Shown piece after piece: positions 35,950 to 45,472 of a stretch of DNA of 64,000 bases. Numbering within the stretch: the stretch's first letter is position 1; each line of letters starts with the position of its first letter. The DNA is taken from contig CAKSLH010000001.1 of NCBI GenBank assembly GCA_934466515.1, positions 248,001 through 312,000 on the forward strand. Direction: 5' to 3'. Position numbers and translations under genes: made by a program. Under the pieces are notes generated by a model. That model made no database searches. It was not told where the DNA came from and worked only from the letters and a program-made list of their open reading frames with translations. The stretch comes from an uncultured Eubacteriales bacterium. Lineage in GTDB: Bacteria > Bacillota > Clostridia > Oscillospirales > Acutalibacteraceae.

Positions 35950-37861
35950 GTGAATAAGCTCCTATATGAATGAGTGTTATACCGTAGGCATTTTTATTCT
36001 TTGTGGCTGCTTTAACCGCAACGACATCGCCCTGAGAAGCATTTGCAGAGGGCTTAAATACACCGTTTTTATCTACGGTGCCGTTTCCTGAGACCACCGA
36101 CCAAGTTATATCGGAATCACCGTCAAGCACTTTTGCGGAGAGCTGCTTAGTTTCTCCCAAATTAACAATTGCACGCGGCTCGCTCATTTCAACCTGCATA
36201 ACTGATTTTTTGGTAGTATAAATAACTATTGAATGTTTTTTATCTACAGTTTTATCCTTAAAGCTCGACTTACAGCTGAAGGAATCAACCGAACGGGGAA
36301 TAATCGCATTCTGGTCGCATGAAATATCATCTGTCCAGACATGCTTGTAGAATTTTTTATTCAGATTCTTTCCAAAATCCATGGTCAATGTTCTTGCCTG
36401 ATCGGAATCGTCACATTCGACCATAACGGTAATATCCCCATTATCCGAAACAAATGTCGCGGCTCTTAAATCTTCTCCGCCGTCAATTTGCGTTTCTACA
36501 ACCCTTGCTCCTTTATCAATATATCTAGAAATCATAGAAAAGAGATAATAAGGTGTATTTACGCTGCCGTTTTTAAAGAAATCCGATCTATCCTCGCCGT
36601 AACATATCTGCGAATGCCAAAAATCATACTGAGAATCAAGCGTCCAAGAATGTCTTCCCGTTACACTCATGCAGTACATTCCGTTAAGGCACCAGTTAAG
36701 AACACCCTGACCGCCTGCATTTGCAGAATTTATAATTATTCCGCCGTAGCCTCCGATAAATTTCGGAACATTCTTACTGATAAGCTGCATTTCATTGTAT
36801 TCAGTTATATAAACCTTCTTTTTACCTTTTGAAGCGTCCTTTACAGTCTGTACCTTAGGTCCGATTTCATCGGAAACCGTAGTATAGGTGTGGAAAGAAT
36901 AAGCGTCTACAATATCGTCTATGCTTTTTGCCATATCGGGCAGCCAGTTAACCTGACTTTCGGCTGTTGTTTCGCCTGCCCAAAGCTCGACCTTGTTTCT
37001 TATTCCGTCCGCACGGAGCTGTTTATCGACAGCCTTAACCATCTTCATATAGTACGCCATCTGATCCCCGTAGCATTCAAAGTCAGCGTAATCCGGTTCA
37101 TTTCCGAAGGTAAGATATTTAACATTTGTATATCCTCTGCGCCACATTTCCTTTAAAAGTGCGGAGCAGGATCTTCCGAAAGCTTCAAGATCTGCGGGAG
37201 CACTTGCTGTAGGATCGGTAAGACCCGGAATGCAGAACCATTTTTGAAATTCCGGATTATCAACAGGGCCTCTCCAGTTAAAGGAGATCTGAACATCTGT
37301 ACCTGCTTTTTTGAAGGTATCCATATATGTAAAGATTGCCTTCATTTCTTTTGTATCGAAATTATATTCGCCTTTACGCTGCTCCATCCAGTCAACCTGC
37401 ATCCAGATTCTGACAAAGGAACAGCCCATTTGTATAATTCTTTTTGCATCCATAGCATAATAAGCTTCATTAAAACCATCGGCAACATTATTCGGCATAA
37501 GACTGTATGTAAGATAGTTGCCGCCGACGCCGTCCCAATAAGAATTTACGGTTTTAGAGGTATTTATGATAAGCTTTTTATTGTTGCTTACTGTTTTGGC
37601 ACCGTTTGAAGTATTTGATCCGCTTGACGAATTACCGTTGCCGGAGTTATTAGACGACGAATTGTTTTTGGTACCCGATTGATTAGTCGAGTTATCGCCG
37701 TTTGTATCATCAGAATCGTAATTATCGTCGGAATCCGTCCATGAAGAATTGTCTTTCTTTGAGTCGGACGGTTTTTTGTTTTTCTTCTTACCGCAGGCTG
37801 AAAACGATGCCGCCGTAAGTAAAACCGCTAAAAGCAAGCAAATTATTTTTTTGAATTTCAT
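35927..37861 (-). CDS. Clan-A glycoside hydrolase lipoprotein
   Basis: 644-residue cell-surface enzyme related to the 861-aa protein that follows it. Signal peptide with lipobox FSAC (Cys23), then a Ser/Asn/Asp linker to about residue 95, then a (beta/alpha)8 barrel. Key residues are E255 in GNEPDYA (acid/base) and E354 in YITEYNE (nucleophile). The C-terminus is an Ig-like domain (NLGETKQLSAKVLDGDSD). It is anchored outside the membrane beside permease pair 1, suggesting cleavage of the polysaccharide at the surface and import of the product. Exact family (GH39, GH5 or an unnamed relative) and substrate cannot be told from sequence alone. Confidence 0.78.
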   Translation of the reverse strand: MKFKKIICLLLAVLLTAASFSACGKKKNKKPSDSKKDNSSWTDSDDNYDSDDTNGDNSTNQSGTKNNSSSNNSGNGNSSSGSNTSNGAKTVSNNKKLIINTSKTVNSYWDGVGGNYLTYSLMPNNVADGFNEAYYAMDAKRIIQMGCSFVRIWMQVDWMEQRKGEYNFDTKEMKAIFTYMDTFKKAGTDVQISFNWRGPVDNPEFQKWFCIPGLTDPTASAPADLEAFGRSCSALLKEMWRRGYTNVKYLTFGNEPDYADFECYGDQMAYYMKMVKAVDKQLRADGIRNKVELWAGETTAESQVNWLPDMAKSIDDIVDAYSFHTYTTVSDEIGPKVQTVKDASKGKKKVYITEYNEMQLISKNVPKFIGGYGGIIINSANAGGQGVLNWCLNGMYCMSVTGRHSWTLDSQYDFWHSQICYGEDRSDFFKNGSVNTPYYLFSMISRYIDKGARVVETQIDGGEDLRAATFVSDNGDITVMVECDDSDQARTLTMDFGKNLNKKFYKHVWTDDISCDQNAIIPRSVDSFSCKSSFKDKTVDKKHSIVIYTTKKSVMQVEMSEPRAIVNLGETKQLSAKVLDGDSDITWSVVSGNGTVDKNGVFKPSANASQGDVVAVKAATKNKNAYGITLIHIGAYSHDNSHNR

Positions 37862-37874
37862 TATAAAACCTCCT

Positions 37875-38840
37875 TTATCCGACTATACCTGAGCGTTCAA
37901 CGCTTTCGGTAAATTTTCTTTGAGCTATGACATAAATTATCAGCGGAGGAAGAACGGTTAAAAGCGCTCCTGCCATAGTAAACATTCTTTCCTCATATTT
38001 TGTAATTTCAACTCCGCCTATTGTATATCCGCCTTGAGATAGAGCTACAGAAAAACCGTTAAGCATTACCTGAAGCGGTTTGGTACCGGAGGTAAAAAAT
38101 ACAGAAGAGCTGTAATAATCGTTCCAATGCCAAACAAATGAGAAAAGCAAAACAGTGACGATAGCCGGAACTGCCTGCGGAAGCATTATCTTCCAAAATA
38201 TTCCGAAAGTTCCGCAGCCATCGATTCTTCCCGCTTCTTCAAGCTCTTTAGGAAGACCGTCAAAGAATTGCTTGAAGATATAGATAAACAGTCCTCCGCG
38301 CAGACCGTTTGCGAACATCGCAGGTAAAATAAATGTCCATGAACTGTCAAGAAGATATAGGCTGTCAGTACCAATGATAGGCTTAAGCAGCTTCATCAGT
38401 CCGCCGAAATCAAAATATCTGAAATTTATATATTGAGAAGTAAGTAAGACCTGAGGAGGAACTATAATTGTTAGAAACACTATTACAAGAACCAACCTTT
38501 TACCTAAAAAATCGAATCTTGAAATACCATATCCTGCAAGCGAACAGGAAAGCAAAGTGAAAACAGTGCTGAAAACGGCTATTCTTGAAGTCAAAAACAA
38601 AGATTTATAGTAATCAAGAACTTCAACCGCAATTTTGAACGGATACAAAGAAACCTTGCTGGGAATCCAGATTGAAAGAGGGTCATTTGCAACCGAAGGG
38701 TCAGCAATTGCCACACTGAACATATAAAATATCGGGAAGAGGAACAAATAACACATTCCGAGCAGAAACAAAAATCTGAAAAAGTTAACAACTGTTTTTG
38801 TTGCTCTTCTTTTTACAACCAAAGAATTGGTTTTAGCCAT
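37875..38840 (-). CDS. Carbohydrate ABC transporter permease, MalG type (pair 1)
   Basis: 321-residue inner-membrane permease with six predicted helices. EAA loop LEEAGRIDGCGTFGIFWKI near residue 215. Its ATG shares a base with the stop of the MalF-type partner (TAATG overlap), so translation is coupled. It is followed at 13 bp by the surface glycosidase lipoprotein. Confidence 0.87.
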   Translation of the reverse strand: MAKTNSLVVKRRATKTVVNFFRFLFLLGMCYLFLFPIFYMFSVAIADPSVANDPLSIWIPSKVSLYPFKIAVEVLDYYKSLFLTSRIAVFSTVFTLLSCSLAGYGISRFDFLGKRLVLVIVFLTIIVPPQVLLTSQYINFRYFDFGGLMKLLKPIIGTDSLYLLDSSWTFILPAMFANGLRGGLFIYIFKQFFDGLPKELEEAGRIDGCGTFGIFWKIMLPQAVPAIVTVLLFSFVWHWNDYYSSSVFFTSGTKPLQVMLNGFSVALSQGGYTIGGVEITKYEERMFTMAGALLTVLPPLIIYVIAQRKFTESVERSGIVG

Positions 38841-39763
38841 TATCTTCTTCCTCCCAATACATTTTTAGAAATCTTTCCGACAATTAACATTAAAACTGCA
38901 AGAAGAATTGCTATGATAGCAAAATATGACCATGCCATTGCAGAAGCCCATCCGAATCTCGATGAATTTGTATTATTGATAATCTGCTTCATTGCAAGAC
39001 TTGAAGTGCTGGTGAAATAATCAACCACGGTGTAAATTATATTTACAGAAAGTATCGGCAAAAGCATAGGAACCGTTATCTTCCAAAAGCTCTCCCAAGA
39101 TGAGGCGCCTTCGACAGAAGCGGCTTCATATAAGCTTGACGGAATACTCTGAAGACCTGCCAAGAAAATTATTGTTTGGACGCCGGTTTGCCACATGGTA
39201 GTAAACATATTGTTTGCTATAGTCATAATTATTTTTATAATTTTGTCAGAAAGCCCGGAAGCAGACAAAAAGTCTTGCAGTGAATTGCTTTGTGTTATCT
39301 CTCCGCCGGAAACAAATCCTCCGGCAAGCACCTTGCCCGCAATAAAATCTCCCTGAACTATAGAAAGTACCATTCCCGAAGCAATAATTATCGGAAGAAA
39401 GAAAACCGCTCTTACAAAAACCCTGCCTTTGAATTTTTGATTTAATATTGTGGCAAAGAAAACACTTGAAATAAGAATAACAGGGAGTTTCCAAAGAAGC
39501 TCGACAATAGAACTTACCAAATTATTAAGAAATTCAGGGTCTCTGAAAAAAGCATAATTATAATTCTTAAGACCGACAAAGGTCATTTTATAAGACCCGA
39601 CATCAGTAACAACATCATTAAAAGAAAAAACAATCGACTGAGTTATGGGGCCTATAAAGAACAAATAAAGTCCTATATAAAAAGGAAGTAAAAACAAATG
39701 CGCTTTAAGCCCTTCGCGTCTGTTAAGATTCATATATTTAGCTTTTGTCTTACGCATTTTCAT
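38840..39763 (-). CDS. Carbohydrate ABC transporter permease, MalF type (pair 1)
   Basis: 307-residue permease, six predicted helices, basic N-terminus. The EAA loop reads YEAASVEGASSWESFWKI, with Glu in place of the usual Asp of the DGA step. The ATG follows the stop of the DUF5696 gene without a gap (TGA-ATG). No binding-protein gene adjoins pair 1 directly. Confidence 0.87.
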   Translation of the reverse strand: MKMRKTKAKYMNLNRREGLKAHLFLLPFYIGLYLFFIGPITQSIVFSFNDVVTDVGSYKMTFVGLKNYNYAFFRDPEFLNNLVSSIVELLWKLPVILISSVFFATILNQKFKGRVFVRAVFFLPIIIASGMVLSIVQGDFIAGKVLAGGFVSGGEITQSNSLQDFLSASGLSDKIIKIIMTIANNMFTTMWQTGVQTIIFLAGLQSIPSSLYEAASVEGASSWESFWKITVPMLLPILSVNIIYTVVDYFTSTSSLAMKQIINNTNSSRFGWASAMAWSYFAIIAILLAVLMLIVGKISKNVLGGRR

Positions 39764-41959
39764 TCATCCTTTCAATAATTTGCAGGAAAATGCCGGAACT
39801 GTTACACCGAAATCCGAAGATTCATTTTCTGACATATTTACTATTACAGTTGTTCCGTTTTCATAGACTGTTTTTATAACATCATTGTTCTCGGAATAAT
39901 CGGCAACCCTTTGATTGTAAACGGAATTAACTATCGGCATATATTCTTCGTACATTTTTGCGGCATCATCAATCCATCTTTTATAATTACAGCTGTAAAA
40001 ATTCTTAATTTCGGTATTTTGAAGCTCTGTATCTGAGGCATAAATACCTGAAAATTTAAGTTCATACCCATTCGCAACGCAATTAAGATAATTAAGTCTG
40101 TAGTCATCTGAATTCATAACCGATTCGCCTGTAAGATTGACATACCCTTGCAAAACCGTTTGATAGAGCGGAACATCGCTGTCAAAAAGCTTGCAGGCGC
40201 TTGAAGATACCGGAGCATTTATTATTCTGTCGGCATACTTAAAAGCATAGGCATTAGCACAATCTAAGGTTATTTTTTTGCCGCTCTTTTTATATTCAGA
40301 CAAAACTGATTGAGCAATTTTGATGTGCTCGCCTCTCGTTACAGAAGCATTATTTGAAAAATCTGTATAGCAGAAATTTCCGAGTGCAGAAATACTTACA
40401 CCTGAATCATCGTCCTTGATTTCTTTTAAATATTTCAAAGCTAATTCTTTTGTAGCTGATGACTTTGCAATATTAAGCTTAGTATCTTCTATTTTTGTAT
40501 AAACCGAAGGAAGAAAATCATAAACGCTTATGTATTTATTGAATGCGGTTTTAATTGATTTACCGCTTCCCTTTTTATGAAATGTAAAATCAACGTTTTT
40601 ACTTATTGAAACACCGTTTTCTTGAGCGAATGTTTCCAAGGCTTCAAGCTGTTTTAAAGACCCTGCTTTTTTATTGGTTTTTGCAGAAACGGAGAGGCTG
40701 CTGTTCGTCAAGCCGTTTTTGTTCCAACCCAAAAGTCTTAATTCAACGTCCTTAACACCTTTTTCCTTTAAATCGGAAATGATTTTTTCAGTTTCTTCAA
40801 AGGTTGTAAGAGTTTTGTTTCTGCTGTATGAAAATCCTAAAAATGTTGCGGTTTCCCTAACAGAGTTATAAATATCCAAATTAAATTTAGGATTTGAAGC
40901 ATTTTTCTTTAAATCGCCTGACTTAAAAAGATAATCTCTGTAAGCCTTGGCAATTCCTATATAACCGGCATCCGCTCCGCTTAAAAATTCATATCTGGCC
41001 GTATAGGTTTTGTCATAAGCATATTTAATCCACTTATTTACCGTTACTCTGTAAGCAAAGGTATCCTCAAACATTTTCGCCTGAGAATTCTTTCTGTAGT
41101 AGATTTTGCTGTTAACCGAATTTAAAGCTGAACTTTCATTAACTGTCGAAGCACAAACAGCGGTGCTTTCAGGCGATTTTTCTATTATTGCCATCAAAGC
41201 GGAATTATTTTTTACCACTCCGAAAAACGGCATTGAAATATTCTTGCCCTCATAAGCCTTGGTAATTACCTCGGTATCAGGCTCCTCACCGTAAATTTGC
41301 TTTTCATATTTTGTCTTTACGCCGTTATTAAAATTTACAATTGCTCCGCTTCCATCAGGTATAACAAGATATCCGTCTTCATCGGATGCTCCTGACAAGA
41401 AAGATGGAAGAAGAGAAATATTTATAAGCTTTGCGGTTTTTCCTTCTTTTATCCTTGAATATTCAATAACCGCTTTAAATGTACCTTTTTCAAGCACATA
41501 GCTTACAGGAATTTGAATTTCAAGGTCAACAAAATCATAAGTCACCTTTATTCCGTCAGGCAGCTTATCGACAGAAATTCCCTCATTTAAAAAGCACTCG
41601 TAATAGCTGTTTGCTGATTCAAATTCCGTCGCTGTTTGAAGATTTTCTGAATAAACAAAATCAATTACCAATTGAGAATACGCATTAGCATAAATAGAAT
41701 CGGAGATCTTTATATTATAAAAATTTTCAGGAACACTGTACCATTTAGAACCGTCCGACAAGTTTTCGATATAAAACAGCCCGTTTTCAAGATTGGCAAA
41801 CATTTTTAAATTTTCGCTTGAAGCTATAAGTGAATACTCTTCTTCGGTTTGTTCCGACGGCAAAGCACCGACAGAAACCGAATTGCTCTTAAAAAAGCAA
41901 CCAAGTATCAAAGCGAAAACCAAAATTGAACTGACAATCAGTTTTTTATAAGCTTTCAT
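39764..41959 (-). CDS. DUF5696-type secreted protein
   Basis: 731-residue exported protein. An N-terminal hydrophobic segment (about 7-25) acts as signal or anchor. A beta-rich domain (about 40-330) with YLVIPDGSGAIVNFNNG is followed by a TIM-barrel-like half (about 350-690), where KDVELRLLGWNKNG and ITLDCANAYAFKYAD look like barrel strands. This is the arrangement recalled for the DUF5696 family, which occurs beside Yip1 and ABC permease genes in Firmicute glycan operons. A glycosidase-like role is plausible but catalytic residues are not established. It overlaps nothing, starts 13 bp after the NHL-Yip1 gene and abuts the MalF gene. Confidence 0.7.
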   Translation of the reverse strand: MKAYKKLIVSSILVFALILGCFFKSNSVSVGALPSEQTEEEYSLIASSENLKMFANLENGLFYIENLSDGSKWYSVPENFYNIKISDSIYANAYSQLVIDFVYSENLQTATEFESANSYYECFLNEGISVDKLPDGIKVTYDFVDLEIQIPVSYVLEKGTFKAVIEYSRIKEGKTAKLINISLLPSFLSGASDEDGYLVIPDGSGAIVNFNNGVKTKYEKQIYGEEPDTEVITKAYEGKNISMPFFGVVKNNSALMAIIEKSPESTAVCASTVNESSALNSVNSKIYYRKNSQAKMFEDTFAYRVTVNKWIKYAYDKTYTARYEFLSGADAGYIGIAKAYRDYLFKSGDLKKNASNPKFNLDIYNSVRETATFLGFSYSRNKTLTTFEETEKIISDLKEKGVKDVELRLLGWNKNGLTNSSLSVSAKTNKKAGSLKQLEALETFAQENGVSISKNVDFTFHKKGSGKSIKTAFNKYISVYDFLPSVYTKIEDTKLNIAKSSATKELALKYLKEIKDDDSGVSISALGNFCYTDFSNNASVTRGEHIKIAQSVLSEYKKSGKKITLDCANAYAFKYADRIINAPVSSSACKLFDSDVPLYQTVLQGYVNLTGESVMNSDDYRLNYLNCVANGYELKFSGIYASDTELQNTEIKNFYSCNYKRWIDDAAKMYEEYMPIVNSVYNQRVADYSENNDVIKTVYENGTTVIVNMSENESSDFGVTVPAFSCKLLKG

Positions 41960-41972
41960 TTTCGGACTCCTT

Positions 41973-44087
41973 TTATCGTGACTTCAAAATCAGTTCGCTT
42001 ATTATCGAGTATGCGAAGCTGTAGACCTGAGTCAAAAGTGTGTAAAAAAGAATAATCAAAAATCCAATTATTGCCATAGCAAGGATTGTGAGAAGAATTG
42101 CTCCTACAGTCTGACCGAAGGAATACTGATGTACGCTGTAAATCGCCGCAAAGACAAGCATTGCCGACCAAATAATTACTATAGTATTAAGTACAACAAG
42201 GAAAATAGATTCATTTGCAGTAAGAAAATTACTTAAAATTACTCTTAAATAAACAGAAAAGACATAGGGAAGCATTGAATATGCTACAGATGTGAATATT
42301 TCCTTGAAAGTTCCCTTTCCGTTCATTAAGGTGCAAACGCTCCAGTTTGCAACAGCGAAAAGAACGATAAATCCAAAGGACTTTGCCAATGTCACGGGCA
42401 AATTAAAATCGATAGCCCTGTTTATATTAAAGATGAACCCCATTTTAAAGAATGAAAGGATATCTCCAAGGAACATTAAAAGCAAAATTCCCAAAGCGAG
42501 TAAATAGGACTCGTTGTTTCTTGTTTTAAACTGTTCAAATCCGTCAACCGGATGCTTTAAAGTATACAGAGGAAATGTCCATTTATTTTCGAGAACTGAA
42601 AATGCAGTACCCGTTTTTACGCTTGTTTTTTTCTTAATAAATGATGCTGAAAAATAAATTGCCGCGCAAATAAGAACTACCGCCGCTATTATCGGAACCA
42701 AATTTTTATTCATAAAATTTTTCCTGTATGACTGGAATGCCTTTGAATATTCGCTTTGAGCTCCGGCTATTTTAAAAGCATCCATAGCCGCTTTATATTC
42801 TCCCATTTCGTCATAAACTGTTCCTATTTCATAATAAGCGGAAATATTATTAGAATTAAGCTTTAAAACCTCATTCCACGCTTTTTTCCTATCAGCAAGA
42901 CGGTTGGTATCGTTTATGGAATAGGCTTCAAAAACCTTCATACCGTAAACAGTAGGTTTAAAAATCTGAATAAAATTTTCCCTTTCGTCGGAAACCAAAA
43001 TATCATAATCGTTTACAATAAGAGACGAAGGGTTTGTAAAAGTTCCGTCATAACCGCCTATACCTCCGAAAGCAGAAGTGAAATGGCCGTTTTTATCATA
43101 TTGATAAATTCTTCCCCTGCCGGAATCCAATATATACATATTGTCATATTTATCGGTTGCGACATCAACAAATGCTGTTTCTGTTCTTTCGTGATAGTTA
43201 GTAAGATAATCCACCTCGAAATCGCCGTATTCAATTTCCTTGAGAATATTGTCACCGTTATAGCTAAGGCACTGAATTACAGACTTTTCTGTTTTTTGAA
43301 AAGCTTCAGCTTTGACCGTGTAAATAAATCCGTCGCTGTCTATCGAAAGATTCGAGTAATTTACAGGTGTCGCTTTTGCACGGAGCGCCCTTTGTTCCTT
43401 TGACAGAAATTTATTAAGAATACTGTTTTTGATAATATCTGCTGTAACTTCGACGGTGTTTTTTCCGAAAAAATATAAAAACTCACCGTCCTGAGAAAAA
43501 GCAAGAATGCCCGAATTTATGCTCGAGCATAAAGCAAAAATTTGATTATCTGAATTGACAACGATTTTCTTAACATCAAAAGGAACTTTGGAATCGTTTA
43601 GGGCTTCTTCAGGTTTTAAAACCGTAAGCCTTAACTTGCATTCGGAATCAAAGACCAATATTCTTTTATTTTTTGTATCCGCTATGTAAAAGCTCCCGTC
43701 TTTTCCAACAGCAATTCCCTGTGCTCCGCCGAAATCAATAGAAGAACCATCAGTATCGGTAAAAGCATCATAAACATTAAACAAAGAATAATCCGAATCA
43801 TTTATCGCAATAACTCTTGAATTATTACTGTCAAGAATATAAATTTTGCCGTTTGCACTTACCATATCCGTCGGAGAATTAAAATCGGATATTCCAAGCT
43901 TTTTGCCGGTGATTTTTTCCGAAGGGAGAAAATCAGCCGGTGCCGAAGAACTTTCGCCGTAAGCATTATATTGATAATTTTTATATGCAGAATCCGTAGG
44001 ACTCTTAGCACTGACGCCGACCGAAAGCAAACAAGCAACAATTAAAACAACTGTTGACAATTTTGCTAAGCTTTTGAATTTACTCAT
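41973..44087 (-). CDS. NHL beta-propeller, TPR and Yip1 membrane protein
   Basis: 704-residue membrane protein. Signal or anchor helix at 8-27. An NHL-type beta-propeller (about 45-390) shows repeats such as GIAVGKDGSFYIADTKNKRILVF and YDNMYILDSGRGRIYQYD (each blade about 45 aa). A single TPR-like helical pair (about 405-445, YYEIGTVYDEMGEYKAAMDAF) follows, then a helix near 465-485. The C-terminal Yip1-type domain (about 510-700) has about five membrane spans. The propeller would face outside, so the protein may link an extracellular sugar or complex to membrane organisation or to the permeases. It stands second in the operon, 29 bp after GH27. Function is inferred only. Confidence 0.75.
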   Translation of the reverse strand: MSKFKSLAKLSTVVLIVACLLSVGVSAKSPTDSAYKNYQYNAYGESSSAPADFLPSEKITGKKLGISDFNSPTDMVSANGKIYILDSNNSRVIAINDSDYSLFNVYDAFTDTDGSSIDFGGAQGIAVGKDGSFYIADTKNKRILVFDSECKLRLTVLKPEEALNDSKVPFDVKKIVVNSDNQIFALCSSINSGILAFSQDGEFLYFFGKNTVEVTADIIKNSILNKFLSKEQRALRAKATPVNYSNLSIDSDGFIYTVKAEAFQKTEKSVIQCLSYNGDNILKEIEYGDFEVDYLTNYHERTETAFVDVATDKYDNMYILDSGRGRIYQYDKNGHFTSAFGGIGGYDGTFTNPSSLIVNDYDILVSDERENFIQIFKPTVYGMKVFEAYSINDTNRLADRKKAWNEVLKLNSNNISAYYEIGTVYDEMGEYKAAMDAFKIAGAQSEYSKAFQSYRKNFMNKNLVPIIAAVVLICAAIYFSASFIKKKTSVKTGTAFSVLENKWTFPLYTLKHPVDGFEQFKTRNNESYLLALGILLLMFLGDILSFFKMGFIFNINRAIDFNLPVTLAKSFGFIVLFAVANWSVCTLMNGKGTFKEIFTSVAYSMLPYVFSVYLRVILSNFLTANESIFLVVLNTIVIIWSAMLVFAAIYSVHQYSFGQTVGAILLTILAMAIIGFLIILFYTLLTQVYSFAYSIISELILKSR

Positions 44088-44116
44088 ATTCGCCCTTCTT
44101 TATAATCATTTTTTAA

Positions 44117-45250
44117 TTAGATGTCCGTTATCTTTGCTCTTAAAAGCTGACAACCGTGAGGATCAAGCATTGTTTTATAGATTTCGTTTTTCATGATATG
44201 CTCTTCTTTTGTCCAAAGGTCTTTTAACTTTAGAGTTTTATGACAACATAAAGATAAACCGAGCTCATCAGGCATAAAGCACATAAACTGTTTTTCATCC
44301 GACATATTTAAAATCAGTATTGCAAAATCGCCTTTCTCGAGCTGTCTTACAAAAATAAGACGCTCATCGTTATTCATTCTTTTTATTCCTATTCTGTAAG
44401 GCTGAAGATAAGCCTTATCCTGATTAACGGCAATTACATCCTTATTGGTAAGAATTTGTTTTGCTTTATCATCCATATTAATAATATCGCAGCCTATAAA
44501 AAGCGGTGAGCCGAAAAACGCCCATGCGGTAAAATGAGTTTTATATTCTTCAAAATTGCAACCGCCGAGCCCTACATTTCCTTTTCCGTTCATGCCCACA
44601 ATAAGCATATCCATATCATTGAAACAGCCATTGCCGTTAGTCGACAAATATTGTTCCTGAGCATAAATAATGCTTTTAACCGAACTCCAGTTATCCATAA
44701 TATCCGGTGTGGATCTCCACATCTGAGCATTCGCGGATTTTATCCATTGTGCCGTCTCATCAAGTCCGCCCGTACAGGCACTGAAAAGAATATCTCTTCC
44801 GCTGCTTGCAAGAGCCGCTCCCATTCTTCTGAATAAAAGCTTTCCGTGCATTATTTCTGAATGATAACAGTAATCATACTTTAAAAAGTCCACATCCCAA
44901 GAAGCAAAAAGCGCTGCGTCTTTAAATTCTCTTTCATAACTTCCCGGGTATCCGGCGCATGTCAAAGGACCGGCGCAGGAGTATATTCCTAATTTCAGAC
45001 CCATTGAATGAATTTTATCCGCTATGTATTTAATTCCGTTCGGAAACTTTTCCTGATCAGCGCGGAGATTTCCGTTTTCATCGCGCTCTTTTTCCGCCCA
45101 GCAATCATCTATTACAACATAATCATAACCGCAATCCTTAAGTCCTGATTCTGCGATAAACTCGGCTGTTTTTAAAATCAGCTCTTCATTTATATCCTTT
45201 CCGAAAGTATTCCATGAATTCCATCCCATAGGAGGTGTTGTTACCGTCAT
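44117..45250 (-). CDS. GH27 alpha-galactosidase
   Basis: 377-residue predicted cytoplasmic alpha-galactosidase (melibiase type), hydrolysing terminal alpha-galactose. It begins with the family signature PPMGWNSWNTFG. VIDDCW (47-51) and LKYDYC (nucleophile D126) line the barrel, and D183 in RSTPDIMDNW is the likely acid/base. The C-terminal beta-domain is short. I choose the ATG at 45250: AAAGGAT lies upstream, and the longer frame would need a TTG start at 45274 inside a predicted operator. It is the first gene of the 30-kb operon and faces the AraC gene across a 222-bp control region. An alpha-N-acetylgalactosaminidase activity is the alternative. Confidence 0.87.
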   Translation of the reverse strand: MTVTTPPMGWNSWNTFGKDINEELILKTAEFIAESGLKDCGYDYVVIDDCWAEKERDENGNLRADQEKFPNGIKYIADKIHSMGLKLGIYSCAGPLTCAGYPGSYEREFKDAALFASWDVDFLKYDYCYHSEIMHGKLLFRRMGAALASSGRDILFSACTGGLDETAQWIKSANAQMWRSTPDIMDNWSSVKSIIYAQEQYLSTNGNGCFNDMDMLIVGMNGKGNVGLGGCNFEEYKTHFTAWAFFGSPLFIGCDIINMDDKAKQILTNKDVIAVNQDKAYLQPYRIGIKRMNNDERLIFVRQLEKGDFAILILNMSDEKQFMCFMPDELGLSLCCHKTLKLKDLWTKEEHIMKNEIYKTMLDPHGCQLLRAKITDI

Positions 45251-45273
45251 TCTCTCATCATCCTTTTTATACA

Positions 45274-45283
45274 AATGTTTCCA
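45274..45283 (-). promoter_or_regulatory. Single downstream operator copy near GH27 start
   Basis: One more TGGAAACATT (minus strand) lies 24 nt before the GH27 start codon, downstream of the promoter at 45393. A site in the 5' leader could block transcript elongation or be a leftover. No second copy is found at 21-22 bp. Confidence 0.45.
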
Positions 45284-45392
45284 AATAAGGCACGATTTGT
45301 ATTTTTGATTTTTAAAATTTATTTAGATGAATTTCAGTCAAAGGCTTGACATTGATAATTATTTTTGTTACAATTCACCTATCACGTAAGAT

Positions 45393-45459
45393 ATTATATC
45401 AAAAAAACAACACTTTTACTATAAACAAATGTTTCCACCACTATGTAAAAATGTTTCCA
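45393..45459 (-). promoter_or_regulatory. AraC-type promoter of the 30-kb operon
   Basis: On the minus strand TGGAAACATT occurs twice (45450-45459 and 45428-45437, 22 bp apart), and a TATAAT box (45393-45398) follows the proximal copy after exactly 29 nt. On the plus strand the distal copy touches the AAGGAG ribosome binding site of the AraC gene, so binding could also repress the regulator's own synthesis. Confidence 0.75.
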
Positions 45460-45472
45460 AGGAGCGATAGGT

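Noticed and set aside
45250..45274. TTG start at 45274 for the GH27 gene
   Set aside because: It would overlap the operator copy, and the ATG at 45250 has a better placed ribosome binding site and starts right before the family signature.
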